Below, in pieces: positions 1-5,705 of a DNA stretch of 6,043 bases; the stretch's first letter is position 1, and each line of letters opens with the position of its first letter. This DNA comes from Opitutales bacterium (GTDB taxonomy: Bacteria; Verrucomicrobiota; Verrucomicrobiia; Opitutales; Intestinicryptomonadaceae). The stretch covers positions 1-6,043 of the forward strand of contig JAJXPD010000134.1 of assembly GCA_021641325.1 (NCBI GenBank), in the 5' to 3' direction. The notes below the pieces were generated by a model. That model did not search any database. It was not told the DNA's origin and worked only from the letters and a program-made list of their open reading frames with translations. A program made the translations under genes and the position numbers.

Positions 1-2
1 CG

Positions 3-59
3 CCTGAACGGCACTTTGACGCGCCTAAAATTAGAGTGCTTACGCACGAAGTTTTTTAG
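3..59 (+). CDS. Possible 3' end of an upstream gene (partial)
   Basis: One + frame is open from the window edge and ends at a TAG at 57-59. It reads PERHFDAPKIRVLTHEVF then stop. The mix of charged and hydrophobic residues looks protein-like, and the stop coincides with the shift from mixed to AT-rich sequence. That would be expected where a gene ends and a leader begins. I do not recognise the family from 18 residues. A second + frame is open from base 1 to a TAG at 136-138, but its product is Phe/Leu/Arg-rich and runs through the AT-rich stretch, so it looks less likely. The fragment could also be chance. Confidence 0.3.
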   Translation, partial: PERHFDAPKIRVLTHEVF

Positions 60-139
60 ATTTCTGCTTCTGAATTTTCCTCGTGGCGTGTGTCAATTTT
101 TCTTGTCTCCGTTCGATAGATTTGTGAGATTATAGAGAT
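60..139 (+). promoter_or_regulatory. AT-rich leader, probable promoter region of the gatCAB cluster
   Basis: This 80-base stretch has 30 G or C bases, far below the coding sequence around it, and lies directly before gatC. It is the only non-coding gap ahead of a four-gene cluster, so the cluster promoter most likely lies here. No hexamer pair fits well. TTGTCT at 103-108 with GATTAT at 128-133 has a 19-base spacer, and TATAGA at 131-136 would need a 22-base spacer. There is no clear Shine-Dalgarno before the gatC ATG, only GAGA-type sequence at 135-138. The region assignment is inferred from composition and position; the exact promoter is not resolved. Confidence 0.4.
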
Positions 140-436
140 ATGGCAAATACAGGAGAAATAGACATCGAATATGTGGCGCGGCTTGCGCGTATAGAATTGA
201 CGGAGGCCGAGAAGGAGATGTATTCGAAGCAGTTGGGGCAAATACTGGGATATTTCAAGAAGCTTTCGGAAATCGACGTATCGAACGTCGAGCCGAGCGC
301 GCACGCGCACGCGATATACAACGTGTGGCGCGACGACGTAGAGGGCGAGGCTATGAGCGTGGAGGACGCGCTCATGAACGCACCCGCCAAGCGCGACAAC
401 CAGATAGTAGTTCCCAAAGTTGTGGACGACGCGTAG
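140..436 (+). CDS. gatC: Asp/Glu-tRNA amidotransferase subunit C (GatC)
   Basis: GatC is the small subunit of the heterotrimeric GatCAB amidotransferase. It wraps around GatA and stabilises its contact with GatB in the cytoplasm. The 98-residue product has the usual family length and layout. An N-terminal helical part contains IDIEYVARLARIELTEAE (residues 7-24) and then the QLGQILGYFKKLSEID stretch (about 31-46). A conserved turn, VEPSAHA (50-56), is followed by an extended tail ending in IVVPKVVDDA, where the family typically has a VP-K/R-V motif. It is the first gene of the cluster and stops 17 bases before gatA. Its ATG has no strong ribosome-binding site, but the start fits the family's N-terminus and no better start lies nearby. 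Identification is secure from the motifs and from the adjacent gatA and gatB. Confidence 0.95.
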   Translation: MANTGEIDIEYVARLARIELTEAEKEMYSKQLGQILGYFKKLSEIDVSNVEPSAHAHAIYNVWRDDVEGEAMSVEDALMNAPAKRDNQIVVPKVVDDA

Positions 437-440
437 AATC

Positions 441-446
441 GGGAGG
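441..446 (+). promoter_or_regulatory. Ribosome-binding site of gatA (GGGAGG)
   Basis: GGGAGG lies 7 bases before the ATG at 454, just after the gatC stop. This near-ideal Shine-Dalgarno decides the gatA start. The same frame stays open upstream to 325, inside gatC, but that extension is Arg-rich shadow sequence and unlike GatA. Confidence 0.8.
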
Positions 447-453
447 CATTGGC

Positions 454-1923
454 ATGGGCGAAATTTTCTATAAAAACATCGGAGAGCTTGACGCAATGCT
501 CGACAATCGCGAAATCTCGGCGGTTGAGCTTGCTCAGGCGTTTATCGACAGAAAGAACGCGGTAGACGGGAAGGTCGGGGCGTTTATTTCGTCGAACGAG
601 GACGTACTTTTGGCGAACGCGGCGAAGGCGGACGAACGCCGCGCAAAGGGCGCAAAGCTTTCGGAGCTTGACGGCATACCCGTGGGACTTAAAGACCTGC
701 TTGCGGTGCGCGGGCAGAAGCTCACCTGCGCGAGCAAAATGCTCGAAAACTACGTCAGCCCCTACACGGGCACGGCGATGAAAAAGCTCGAAGACGCGGG
801 CGCGCTTTTCTGGGGACGTCTGAACATGGACGAATTCGCGATGGGTTCGTCGTGCGAAAACAGCGCGCTGCAAAAGACGCGCAACCCGTGGGATTTGACG
901 AGAATTCCCGGCGGAAGTAGCGGCGGCTCGGCGGCGGCGGTGTCGGCGGGCGAGTGCGCGGTTTCGCTTGGCTCAGACACGGGCGGTTCGATACGTCAGC
1001 CCGCGTCGCTCTGCGGCGTCGTCGGAATGAAGCCCACCTACGGGCTTGTGAGCAGGTTCGGGCTTGCTGCGTTCGCGTCGTCGCTCGACCAGATTGGTCC
1101 GTTCGCTCGGTCGGTGAAAGACGCGGCGACGGTGCTCAAATACATCGCCGGCTACGACAGGCTCGACTCGACGAGCGTGAAAGTCGATGTCGAAAACTAC
1201 CCCGCAAAGCTTTCGGCTGATTCGTTGAAAGGCAAGAAGCTCGGCGTTCCGAAAGAGTATTTTTCGGCGGAGGGTATCGACCCGGAGGTGCGCTCGATAG
1301 TGGAGGCCGCGGTTAAAAAGTGCGGCGAACTCGGCGCGGAAATCGTGGAAGTATCGCTTCCGCATACCGACTTGGCAATCCCCGTCTATTATATAATAGC
1401 GACCGCCGAGGCGTCGTCGAACCTCGCCCGCTACGACGGCATACGCTACACCCACAGGAGCGACAAGGCAAAGGACGTCGTTGACGTCTACTTCAAGAGC
1501 CGCGCGGAGGGCTTCGGCGAGGAGGTCAAACGCAGAATCATTCTGGGCAGCTACGTTCTCAGTTCGGGCTACTACGACGCCTACTACCTGCGCGCGCAGA
1601 AAGTCCGCACGCTCATCAGAAACGACTTCGAGCATGCGTTCGAGAGCGTCGACGCAATACTCGCGCCGACGTCGCCGACCACCGCGTTCAAGGTAGGCGA
1701 AAAGGCGTCCGACCCGCTCTCGATGTACCTGAGCGACATTTTTACAATCAACGTCAATCTTGCCGGCCTCCCCGGGATTTCGGTGCCGTGCGGCTTCGCG
1801 TCGGACGGCATGCCCGTGGGGCTGCAAATGATAGGCAGGGCATTCGACGAATCGAACCTCCTCTCCTACGCCTACGCATACGAGTCGGCGTGCGACTGGA
1901 ACAAACGCAATCCGCAACTTTAA
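454..1923 (+). CDS. gatA: Asp/Glu-tRNA amidotransferase subunit A (GatA)
   Basis: GatA is the amidase-signature subunit of GatCAB. It hydrolyses glutamine, and the ammonia is channelled to GatB. The 489-residue product has the usual GatA length. The Ser-cisSer-Lys triad is visible: Lys80 in GIPVGLKDLL, Ser155 in the Gly/Ser-rich motif IPGGSSGGSAAAVSAG (151-166), and Ser179 in GSDTGGSIRQPAS (173-185). These are offset by one from the published Staphylococcus aureus triad (Lys79, Ser154, Ser178). Other family landmarks are GRLNMDEFAMGSS (121-133), KPTYGLVSRFGL (193-204) and, near the C-terminus, PGISVPCGF and GMPVGLQMIG. The start at 454 is set by GGGAGG seven bases upstream and by an N-terminus of normal length. 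gatB follows after 6 bases, so the two are probably co-transcribed and translationally coupled. No damage or missing key residue is seen. Confidence 0.97.
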   Translation: MGEIFYKNIGELDAMLDNREISAVELAQAFIDRKNAVDGKVGAFISSNEDVLLANAAKADERRAKGAKLSELDGIPVGLKDLLAVRGQKLTCASKMLENYVSPYTGTAMKKLEDAGALFWGRLNMDEFAMGSSCENSALQKTRNPWDLTRIPGGSSGGSAAAVSAGECAVSLGSDTGGSIRQPASLCGVVGMKPTYGLVSRFGLAAFASSLDQIGPFARSVKDAATVLKYIAGYDRLDSTSVKVDVENYPAKLSADSLKGKKLGVPKEYFSAEGIDPEVRSIVEAAVKKCGELGAEIVEVSLPHTDLAIPVYYIIATAEASSNLARYDGIRYTHRSDKAKDVVDVYFKSRAEGFGEEVKRRIILGSYVLSSGYYDAYYLRAQKVRTLIRNDFEHAFESVDAILAPTSPTTAFKVGEKASDPLSMYLSDIFTINVNLAGLPGISVPCGFASDGMPVGLQMIGRAFDESNLLSYAYAYESACDWNKRNPQL

Positions 1924-1929
1924 AAGACA

Positions 1930-3450
1930 ATGTCCGAAGTTCAATACGAAGCAGTAATCGGTCTGGAAACGCACGTCCAAATCAAGACGCGCAGCAAGAT
2001 GTTCACGTCGGTGGCGCACAGGTTCGCCGAGCCGCCGAACACGCTTACCGACGCGGTCGTGTGGGCGCTACCGGGGGTGCTCCCCGTGCTCAATTTCGAG
2101 GCTATCCGCAAGACGATAGAGCTTGGGCTTATGCTCGGCTGCGAAATTCCCAAAATCACAAAATGGGATAGAAAAAATTATTTCTACCCGGACAGCCCCA
2201 AGAACTACCAGCTCTCGCAGTACGACCAGCCCCTCTGCCTCGGCGGCAATGTCGAGATAGAGCTTCCCGCGGCGAACCGCGCCGAAATGGGCGAGCACAG
2301 GCTCGTGAAGCTTACGCGAATCCACTTGGAGGAGGACGTCGGCAAACTTACGCACTTCGCGCACGACTCGCTTGTAGACTACAACCGCGCGGGCACGCCG
2401 CTCATGGAAATCGTTTCCGAGCCCGACATGCACTCGTCGGACGAAGTTTTCGCGTACCTCACGTCGCTGCGCAACACGATTTCCGCCGCGGGCATTTCCG
2501 ACTGCGACATGGAAAAGGGGCAGATGCGCTGCGACGTCAACGTGTCGATTCGCCCCGTCGGAAGCGAAAAATTCGGGGTGAAAGTCGAGATGAAAAACAT
2601 CAACTCGACCTCGCACGTCCGCAACTGCATAGACTACGAAATCCGCCGCCAGATAGACTGCATAACAAAGGGCATTCCGATTGTGCAGGAAACGCGCCGC
2701 TACGACGCGCAGCTCGGAATCACGCAGTCGATGCGCTCGAAGGAGGACGCGCACGACTACCGCTACTTCCCCGATCCCGACCTTATGCCGTGCAAAATTT
2801 CGGCGGAACTGCTCGAATCGATACGCGCAAAACTGCCCGAACGTCCCTTCGACCGCCAGCGCAGGTATATGAAAGACTTCGCCCTCCCGTACTCGGCGAC
2901 CTCCGTCATGTGCCCCGACCCCGCGCTCTGCGGCTATTTCGAAAAGGCGGTCGCCGCCTACCCGGAAAATCCGAAGGCAATCGCCAACATGCTCGTCAAC
3001 GACCTTCTCCGCGAGCTTTCCGCAAGCGAGGAATCGGCAAAACAGTCCGACGAATTCGGCGAACCCGAAGCCGCGGCAGTCCACGTCTCGACCGCAGAGA
3101 AACTGGCGAAATGCAAGCTTTCGCCCGAAAATTTGGCGTCGCTTGTCAAGATTGTGGACAGCGGCGTAATCTCGAAGCAGATGGCGAAGGAAGTGTTCGT
3201 GGAAATGTACGCTTCGGGCGAATCCGCCGACGCAATCGTCGAAAAGCGCGGACTCAAACAGAACAGCAATTCCGACGAGCTTGAAAAATTCTGCCTCGAC
3301 GCCATGGCGGGCAACCAAAAGGCAATCGACCAGTTCAAGGCGGGCAACGAAAAGGCGATAAACGCGCTCGTCGGGCCAGTCATGAAGGCGTCGAAGGGCA
3401 AGGCGAACCCCGCGATGGTTTTGGAAATCCTCAAAAAACTGATAAAGTAG
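1930..3450 (+). CDS. gatB: Asp/Glu-tRNA amidotransferase subunit B (GatB)
   Basis: GatB binds the mischarged tRNA, phosphorylates its Glu or Asp side chain with ATP, and transfers ammonia from GatA to it. The N-terminal kinase-like domain shows AVIGLETHVQ (8-17), with the Glu13/His15 pair expected near the metal site. It also shows KNYFYPDSPKNYQLSQYDQP (82-101), RIHLEEDVGKL (130-140) and the family signature VDYNRAGTPLMEIVSEP (149-165), then GQMRCDVNVSIRP (197-209). The C-terminal YqeY-like helical part runs from about residue 385 and ends in KANPAMVLEILKKLIK. At 506 residues it is slightly long for the family; an acidic, Ala-rich loop around 364-386 may account for this. The ATG lies 6 bases after the gatA stop with no clear Shine-Dalgarno, so translation probably depends on coupling to gatA. 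Confidence 0.97.
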   Translation: MSEVQYEAVIGLETHVQIKTRSKMFTSVAHRFAEPPNTLTDAVVWALPGVLPVLNFEAIRKTIELGLMLGCEIPKITKWDRKNYFYPDSPKNYQLSQYDQPLCLGGNVEIELPAANRAEMGEHRLVKLTRIHLEEDVGKLTHFAHDSLVDYNRAGTPLMEIVSEPDMHSSDEVFAYLTSLRNTISAAGISDCDMEKGQMRCDVNVSIRPVGSEKFGVKVEMKNINSTSHVRNCIDYEIRRQIDCITKGIPIVQETRRYDAQLGITQSMRSKEDAHDYRYFPDPDLMPCKISAELLESIRAKLPERPFDRQRRYMKDFALPYSATSVMCPDPALCGYFEKAVAAYPENPKAIANMLVNDLLRELSASEESAKQSDEFGEPEAAAVHVSTAEKLAKCKLSPENLASLVKIVDSGVISKQMAKEVFVEMYASGESADAIVEKRGLKQNSNSDELEKFCLDAMAGNQKAIDQFKAGNEKAINALVGPVMKASKGKANPAMVLEILKKLIK

Positions 3451-3453
3451 GGC

Positions 3454-4698
3454 ATGACAATTCCCGTAATCGTGTTGCTTGCGCTGCTGGCGGTGAAATA
3501 CGCCGCGGTGGTGCGGCTCGACATTCTGAACATGCGCAGCGTCCGCGAACACGCGGGCGCGGTGCCGCAGGCGTTCGCGTCGTTCATGGACTCCGACACC
3601 TACAAAAAGGCGGCGGCGTACACGATAGACAAAACGCGCTTCGGAATTTTCGAAAACACCTGCAACTCGATTTTCCTCGCCCTGCTGCTTTCGCTGTGGA
3701 TTATCCCGACGCTCTTCGACATCGGCATAGACGCGTTCGGCGCGAGCGTCTGGGGGCAGGCAATCACGCTGATTCTGATGTCGGTCGTGCTGTCGATTCC
3801 CGACATTCCGTTCGAGCTGTACTCCCAGTTTGTCATAGAGCAGGAATACGGTTTCAACAAAAGCACGCTGCGGCTTTGGATTGCCGACAAAATCAAAAGC
3901 CTGCTCGTGGGGCTTGTCCTCGGCGCGCCGATTCTTACGCTGATTCTGTGGTTTTCCGAGGCATTCAAAAGCACATGGTGGCTCTGGGGCTTCTTCGCGG
4001 TTGCGGCGTTTCAGGTTGTGATGATTGTGGTCTACCCGCGCTTTGTGATGCCGCTTTTCAACAAGCTCGAAGACCTGCCCGACGGCGAACTGAAAACCGC
4101 GCTGCTCGGCGTAGCCGACCGCGGCGGCTTCCACACGAGCGCGATTCAGGTCATGGACGGCAGCAAGCGCAGCTCGCATTCGAACGCGTTTTTCACGGGC
4201 TTCGGACGCTTCCGCAGAATAGTGCTTTTCGACACGCTCGTGGAGCAGCTCACCGTTCCCGAAATCGAGGCGGTCTTGGCGCACGAAATAGGGCACTACA
4301 AGCGCGGGCACATTCTGAAAATGATGGCGATGAATTTTGCGATGACGTTCGCGACGTTTTTTGTCATGGGCTGGCTTGCGGAAAGCGAGTGGTTCTACCT
4401 CGGCTTCGGATTCTGCGAGGCGACGGGCTTCGGGCCGGTGCTGCTGATGTTCTCGATGTTCGCGGGGCTGTTCACGTTCTGGCTCACGCCGCTGCTGAAC
4501 GCGTTTTCGCGCGCGAACGAGTACGAGGCCGACGCGTTTGCGGCAAAGCTTTGCGGCGCGGAGAATTTGAAGTCGGCGCTGCGCAAACTCCACAAAAAGA
4601 ATCTCGGCAACCTTACCCCGCACCCCGCGTACAGCGCGTTCTACTACTCGCACCCGACGCTCTTCGAGCGCGAATCCGCTCTGGATAAAATCGGATAG
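3454..4698 (+). CDS. Ste24/CAAX-type M48 membrane metalloprotease
   Basis: This is a zinc endopeptidase of family M48, Ste24 (CAAX prenyl protease 1) branch, embedded in the inner membrane. HEIGH at 277-281 supplies His277, Glu278 and His281. NEYEADAFA (355-363) supplies the third ligand Glu356 and the conserved Asp360. DGSKRSSHSNAFFTGF (235-250) and SHPTLFER (399-406) are further landmarks of the Ste24 branch. Seven hydrophobic segments are visible, at roughly 3-20, 73-95, 104-121, 154-169, 180-203, 296-314 and 334-352, matching the seven-helix Ste24 fold. The 414-residue length is typical. The ATG is 3 bases after the gatB stop, and GGG sits too close to be a good ribosome-binding site, so coupling to gatB is likely. 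Bacteria generally lack prenylated CAAX proteins, so the substrate is unknown; membrane-protein quality control is one inferred possibility. The shorter HtpX type fits less well. Confidence 0.93.
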   Translation: MTIPVIVLLALLAVKYAAVVRLDILNMRSVREHAGAVPQAFASFMDSDTYKKAAAYTIDKTRFGIFENTCNSIFLALLLSLWIIPTLFDIGIDAFGASVWGQAITLILMSVVLSIPDIPFELYSQFVIEQEYGFNKSTLRLWIADKIKSLLVGLVLGAPILTLILWFSEAFKSTWWLWGFFAVAAFQVVMIVVYPRFVMPLFNKLEDLPDGELKTALLGVADRGGFHTSAIQVMDGSKRSSHSNAFFTGFGRFRRIVLFDTLVEQLTVPEIEAVLAHEIGHYKRGHILKMMAMNFAMTFATFFVMGWLAESEWFYLGFGFCEATGFGPVLLMFSMFAGLFTFWLTPLLNAFSRANEYEADAFAAKLCGAENLKSALRKLHKKNLGNLTPHPAYSAFYYSHPTLFERESALDKIG

Positions 4699-4747
4699 CG
4701 CGGACACCCGTTTTAATATTTTTCTTGCGCAAGTCCGCGCGGGTGTC
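4698..4747. repeat. Overlapping inverted repeats after the M48 gene (possible terminator or attenuator)
   Basis: Two perfect 8-base pairings share sequence. GCGCGGAC (4698-4705) can pair with GTCCGCGC (4733-4740). GACACCCG (4703-4710) can pair with CGGGTGTC (4740-4747). The arms overlap, so both stems cannot form in full at once. The region between holds a T-rich tract (4711-4723) and the perfect palindrome CTTGCGCAAG (4724-4733). The T tract lies in the loop, not after the stem, so this is not a standard rho-independent terminator. Its place right behind the cluster's last stop still suggests a 3'-end or regulatory role. The structure is read directly from the sequence; the role is inferred. 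Confidence 0.5.
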
Positions 4748-4884
4748 GTAAAAACTTCCGAGCCGTTTCGGGGCGCGCGCCGTAGTGTCGGGTGAGATTG
4801 CCGGCGGACGTCTGGGCGGATTTTCCGCGGAGTTTTGCCGCAACGGTTTTCAACAATTACGGGCGCGGATTTGCGCAAAAAGAA
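4719..4884. repeat. Imperfect inverted repeat, arms 4719-4740 and 4863-4884
   Basis: The reverse complement of 4719-4740 matches 4863-4884 at 19 of 22 positions. The shared core is GCGCGGA, then C or T, then TTGCGCAA. Each arm contains the 8-base palindrome TTGCGCAA, at 4725-4732 and 4871-4878. The second arm runs into the ribosome-binding site of the Nif3-family gene (4884-4889). The paired palindromes could be operator sites, or the arms could fold into a long-range hairpin that masks the site. They could also be a short dispersed repeat. I see no third copy of the palindrome in the window. Confidence 0.5.
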
Positions 4885-4889
4885 AGGGA
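4884..4889 (+). promoter_or_regulatory. Ribosome-binding site of the Nif3-family gene (AAGGGA)
   Basis: AAGGGA lies 5 bases before the ATG at 4895 and decides that start. The frame is open further upstream to a TTG at 4835, but the extra 20 residues are Arg/Lys-rich, unlike the family, and overlap the inverted repeat. Confidence 0.7.
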
Positions 4890-4894
4890 ATGCA

Positions 4895-5662
4895 ATGGTT
4901 AAAAACGTAAAACTTTCGGAAGTCGTGGAATTTCTCGACGAATTCTGCGGCGTCTCAAAAATGCGCGATTTTCCCCCCGCGCACAACGGGCTTCAATTCG
5001 AAAACAGCGGCAACATAACGCGCATCGCCGCCGCCGTCGACGCGGGCGGCGCGGAAATCGGCATAGCCGCGCACCTCGGCGCGAACCTGCTTATTGTCCA
5101 CCACGGGCTGTTCTGGAATCCGCCCGAACCCGTCGTGGGCGGCGTCTACGAGAAAGTCAAAACGCTTATCGACGGCGACATCGCTGTATACTCGGTCCAC
5201 CTGCCGCTCGACGCGCACGACACCATAGGCAACAACGTGCTGATTGCCCGCGCTCTGGGCTTAAAGATTGTTGACAGGTGCTTCGAATGCGAGGGCGCGA
5301 AAATCGGCGTGGTTGCGGAAGCCCCGAAGGGCGGACGCGCCGAGCTTGCCTCGAAGCTCGCTGGGCTTTTTCCGAACACCTACAAGGAAATCGCGTTCGG
5401 CTCTGCGAACCCCGAAAGAATCGCGATTTGCTCGGGCAGCTGCGGCGACGCCGTTCCGCACCTGCGCGAAATCGGAATAGACACCCTCGTTTGCGGAGAG
5501 CTTCGCCAGCGGCATTTTACAATGGCTCAGGAAATGCGCCTCAACCTCTACCCCTGCGGGCACTACGCAACCGAGCGTTTCGGCGCGGCGGCTCTCGGCG
5601 AGCTTGTGGCGGAAAAGTTCGGGCTGAAATGCAGTTTTATCGAAATGCAGAACCCTCTGTAA
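4895..5662 (+). CDS. YbgI/Nif3-family dinuclear metal-centre protein
   Basis: This is a member of the Nif3 (DUF34) family, whose proteins form toroidal hexamers with a two-metal site. The in-cell reaction is unsettled; some entries are named GTP cyclohydrolase 1 type 2 homologs. The 255-residue product matches the short YbgI form and lacks the central insertion domain of longer relatives. Family motifs in order are PPAHNGLQFE (27-36), LLIVHHGLFW (65-74), VHLPLDAHDTIGNN (101-114), VCGELRQRH (199-207), GHYATERFG (222-230) and a FIEMQNPL C-terminus. The expected metal ligands are present: His69, His70, Asp106, His223 and Glu227, which correspond to His63, His64, Asp101, His215 and Glu219 of E. 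coli YbgI. The ATG at 4895 is backed by AAGGGA and by the normal N-terminal length. It follows a gap with inverted repeats, so it may start a new transcript, with aroQ 43 bases downstream. Confidence 0.93.
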   Translation: MVKNVKLSEVVEFLDEFCGVSKMRDFPPAHNGLQFENSGNITRIAAAVDAGGAEIGIAAHLGANLLIVHHGLFWNPPEPVVGGVYEKVKTLIDGDIAVYSVHLPLDAHDTIGNNVLIARALGLKIVDRCFECEGAKIGVVAEAPKGGRAELASKLAGLFPNTYKEIAFGSANPERIAICSGSCGDAVPHLREIGIDTLVCGELRQRHFTMAQEMRLNLYPCGHYATERFGAAALGELVAEKFGLKCSFIEMQNPL

Positions 5663-5670
5663 TTTTCACC

Positions 5671-5699
5671 TTGTTTTTCGGGCGCGAAACCGTCAAAAT
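5671..5699 (+). promoter_or_regulatory. Candidate promoter of aroQ
   Basis: TTGTTT (5671-5676) and CAAAAT (5694-5699) are separated by exactly 17 bases. They match the sigma-70 consensus at 3 of 6 and 4 of 6 positions. The predicted transcription start, about 7 bases after the -10 box, falls at the aroQ ATG (5706). No Shine-Dalgarno precedes that ATG, so the transcript could be leaderless. The match is modest and could be chance; aroQ may instead be read through from the Nif3-family gene. Confidence 0.35.
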
Positions 5700-5705
5700 G
5701 CTGGC

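Larger units (their letters stand above)
140..4698 (+). other. Probable operon gatC-gatA-gatB-M48 protease
   Basis: Four same-strand genes are separated by 17, 6 and 3 bases, with no room for internal promoters or terminators between them. Only gatA has a strong Shine-Dalgarno. The weak initiation sites of gatB and the protease gene sit directly behind the preceding stop codons, which suggests translational coupling. The protease gene is followed by the first sizeable gap, which contains inverted repeats. Co-transcription is inferred from spacing only. Confidence 0.75.

Noticed and set aside
36..57. Small hairpin GTGC-TTAC-GCAC followed by six T bases
   Set aside because: The stem has only 4 base pairs and is separated from the T run by four bases. 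It is too weak to call a terminator.
117..124. TAGATTTG, matching the Bacteroidota -7 element TAnnTTTG
   Set aside because: No -33 TTTG lies at a suitable distance upstream, and no comparable element was noticed before aroQ. An 8-base pattern with two free positions in an AT-rich leader is likely by chance.
1372..1397. Promoter-like TTGGCA and perfect TATAAT inside gatA
   Set aside because: The spacer is only 14 bases, too short for a normal sigma-70 promoter. The TATAAT falls in codons for Tyr-Tyr-Ile-Ile in a normal stretch of GatA, so coding explains it.
973..2019. Antisense frame of 348 codons opposite gatA
   Set aside because: It has the same Arg/His/Val-rich shadow composition and lies opposite the strongly conserved gatA. 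No family features or start signal were seen.
4772..4830. Palindromes GGCGCGCGCC (4772-4781) and TCCGCGGA (4823-4830)
   Set aside because: Short G/C-only or nearly G/C-only palindromes are common in sequence of this composition, and neither has a T tract, a partner or a link to a start site.
4613..4843. Minus-strand open frame of 76 codons over the gap between the M48 and Nif3-family genes
   Set aside because: It has an Arg-rich composition, overlaps the 3' end of the M48 gene and matches nothing I recognise. Its resemblance to the short peptide read before 4895 comes from the inverted repeat.
2068..4986. Antisense frame open for 972 codons across gatB, the M48 gene and the following gap
   Set aside because: Its product is dominated by Arg, His, Val and Phe with no recognisable domain, and it lies opposite two clear genes. 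GC-rich codon bias often leaves the opposite strand free of stops, so this is a shadow.
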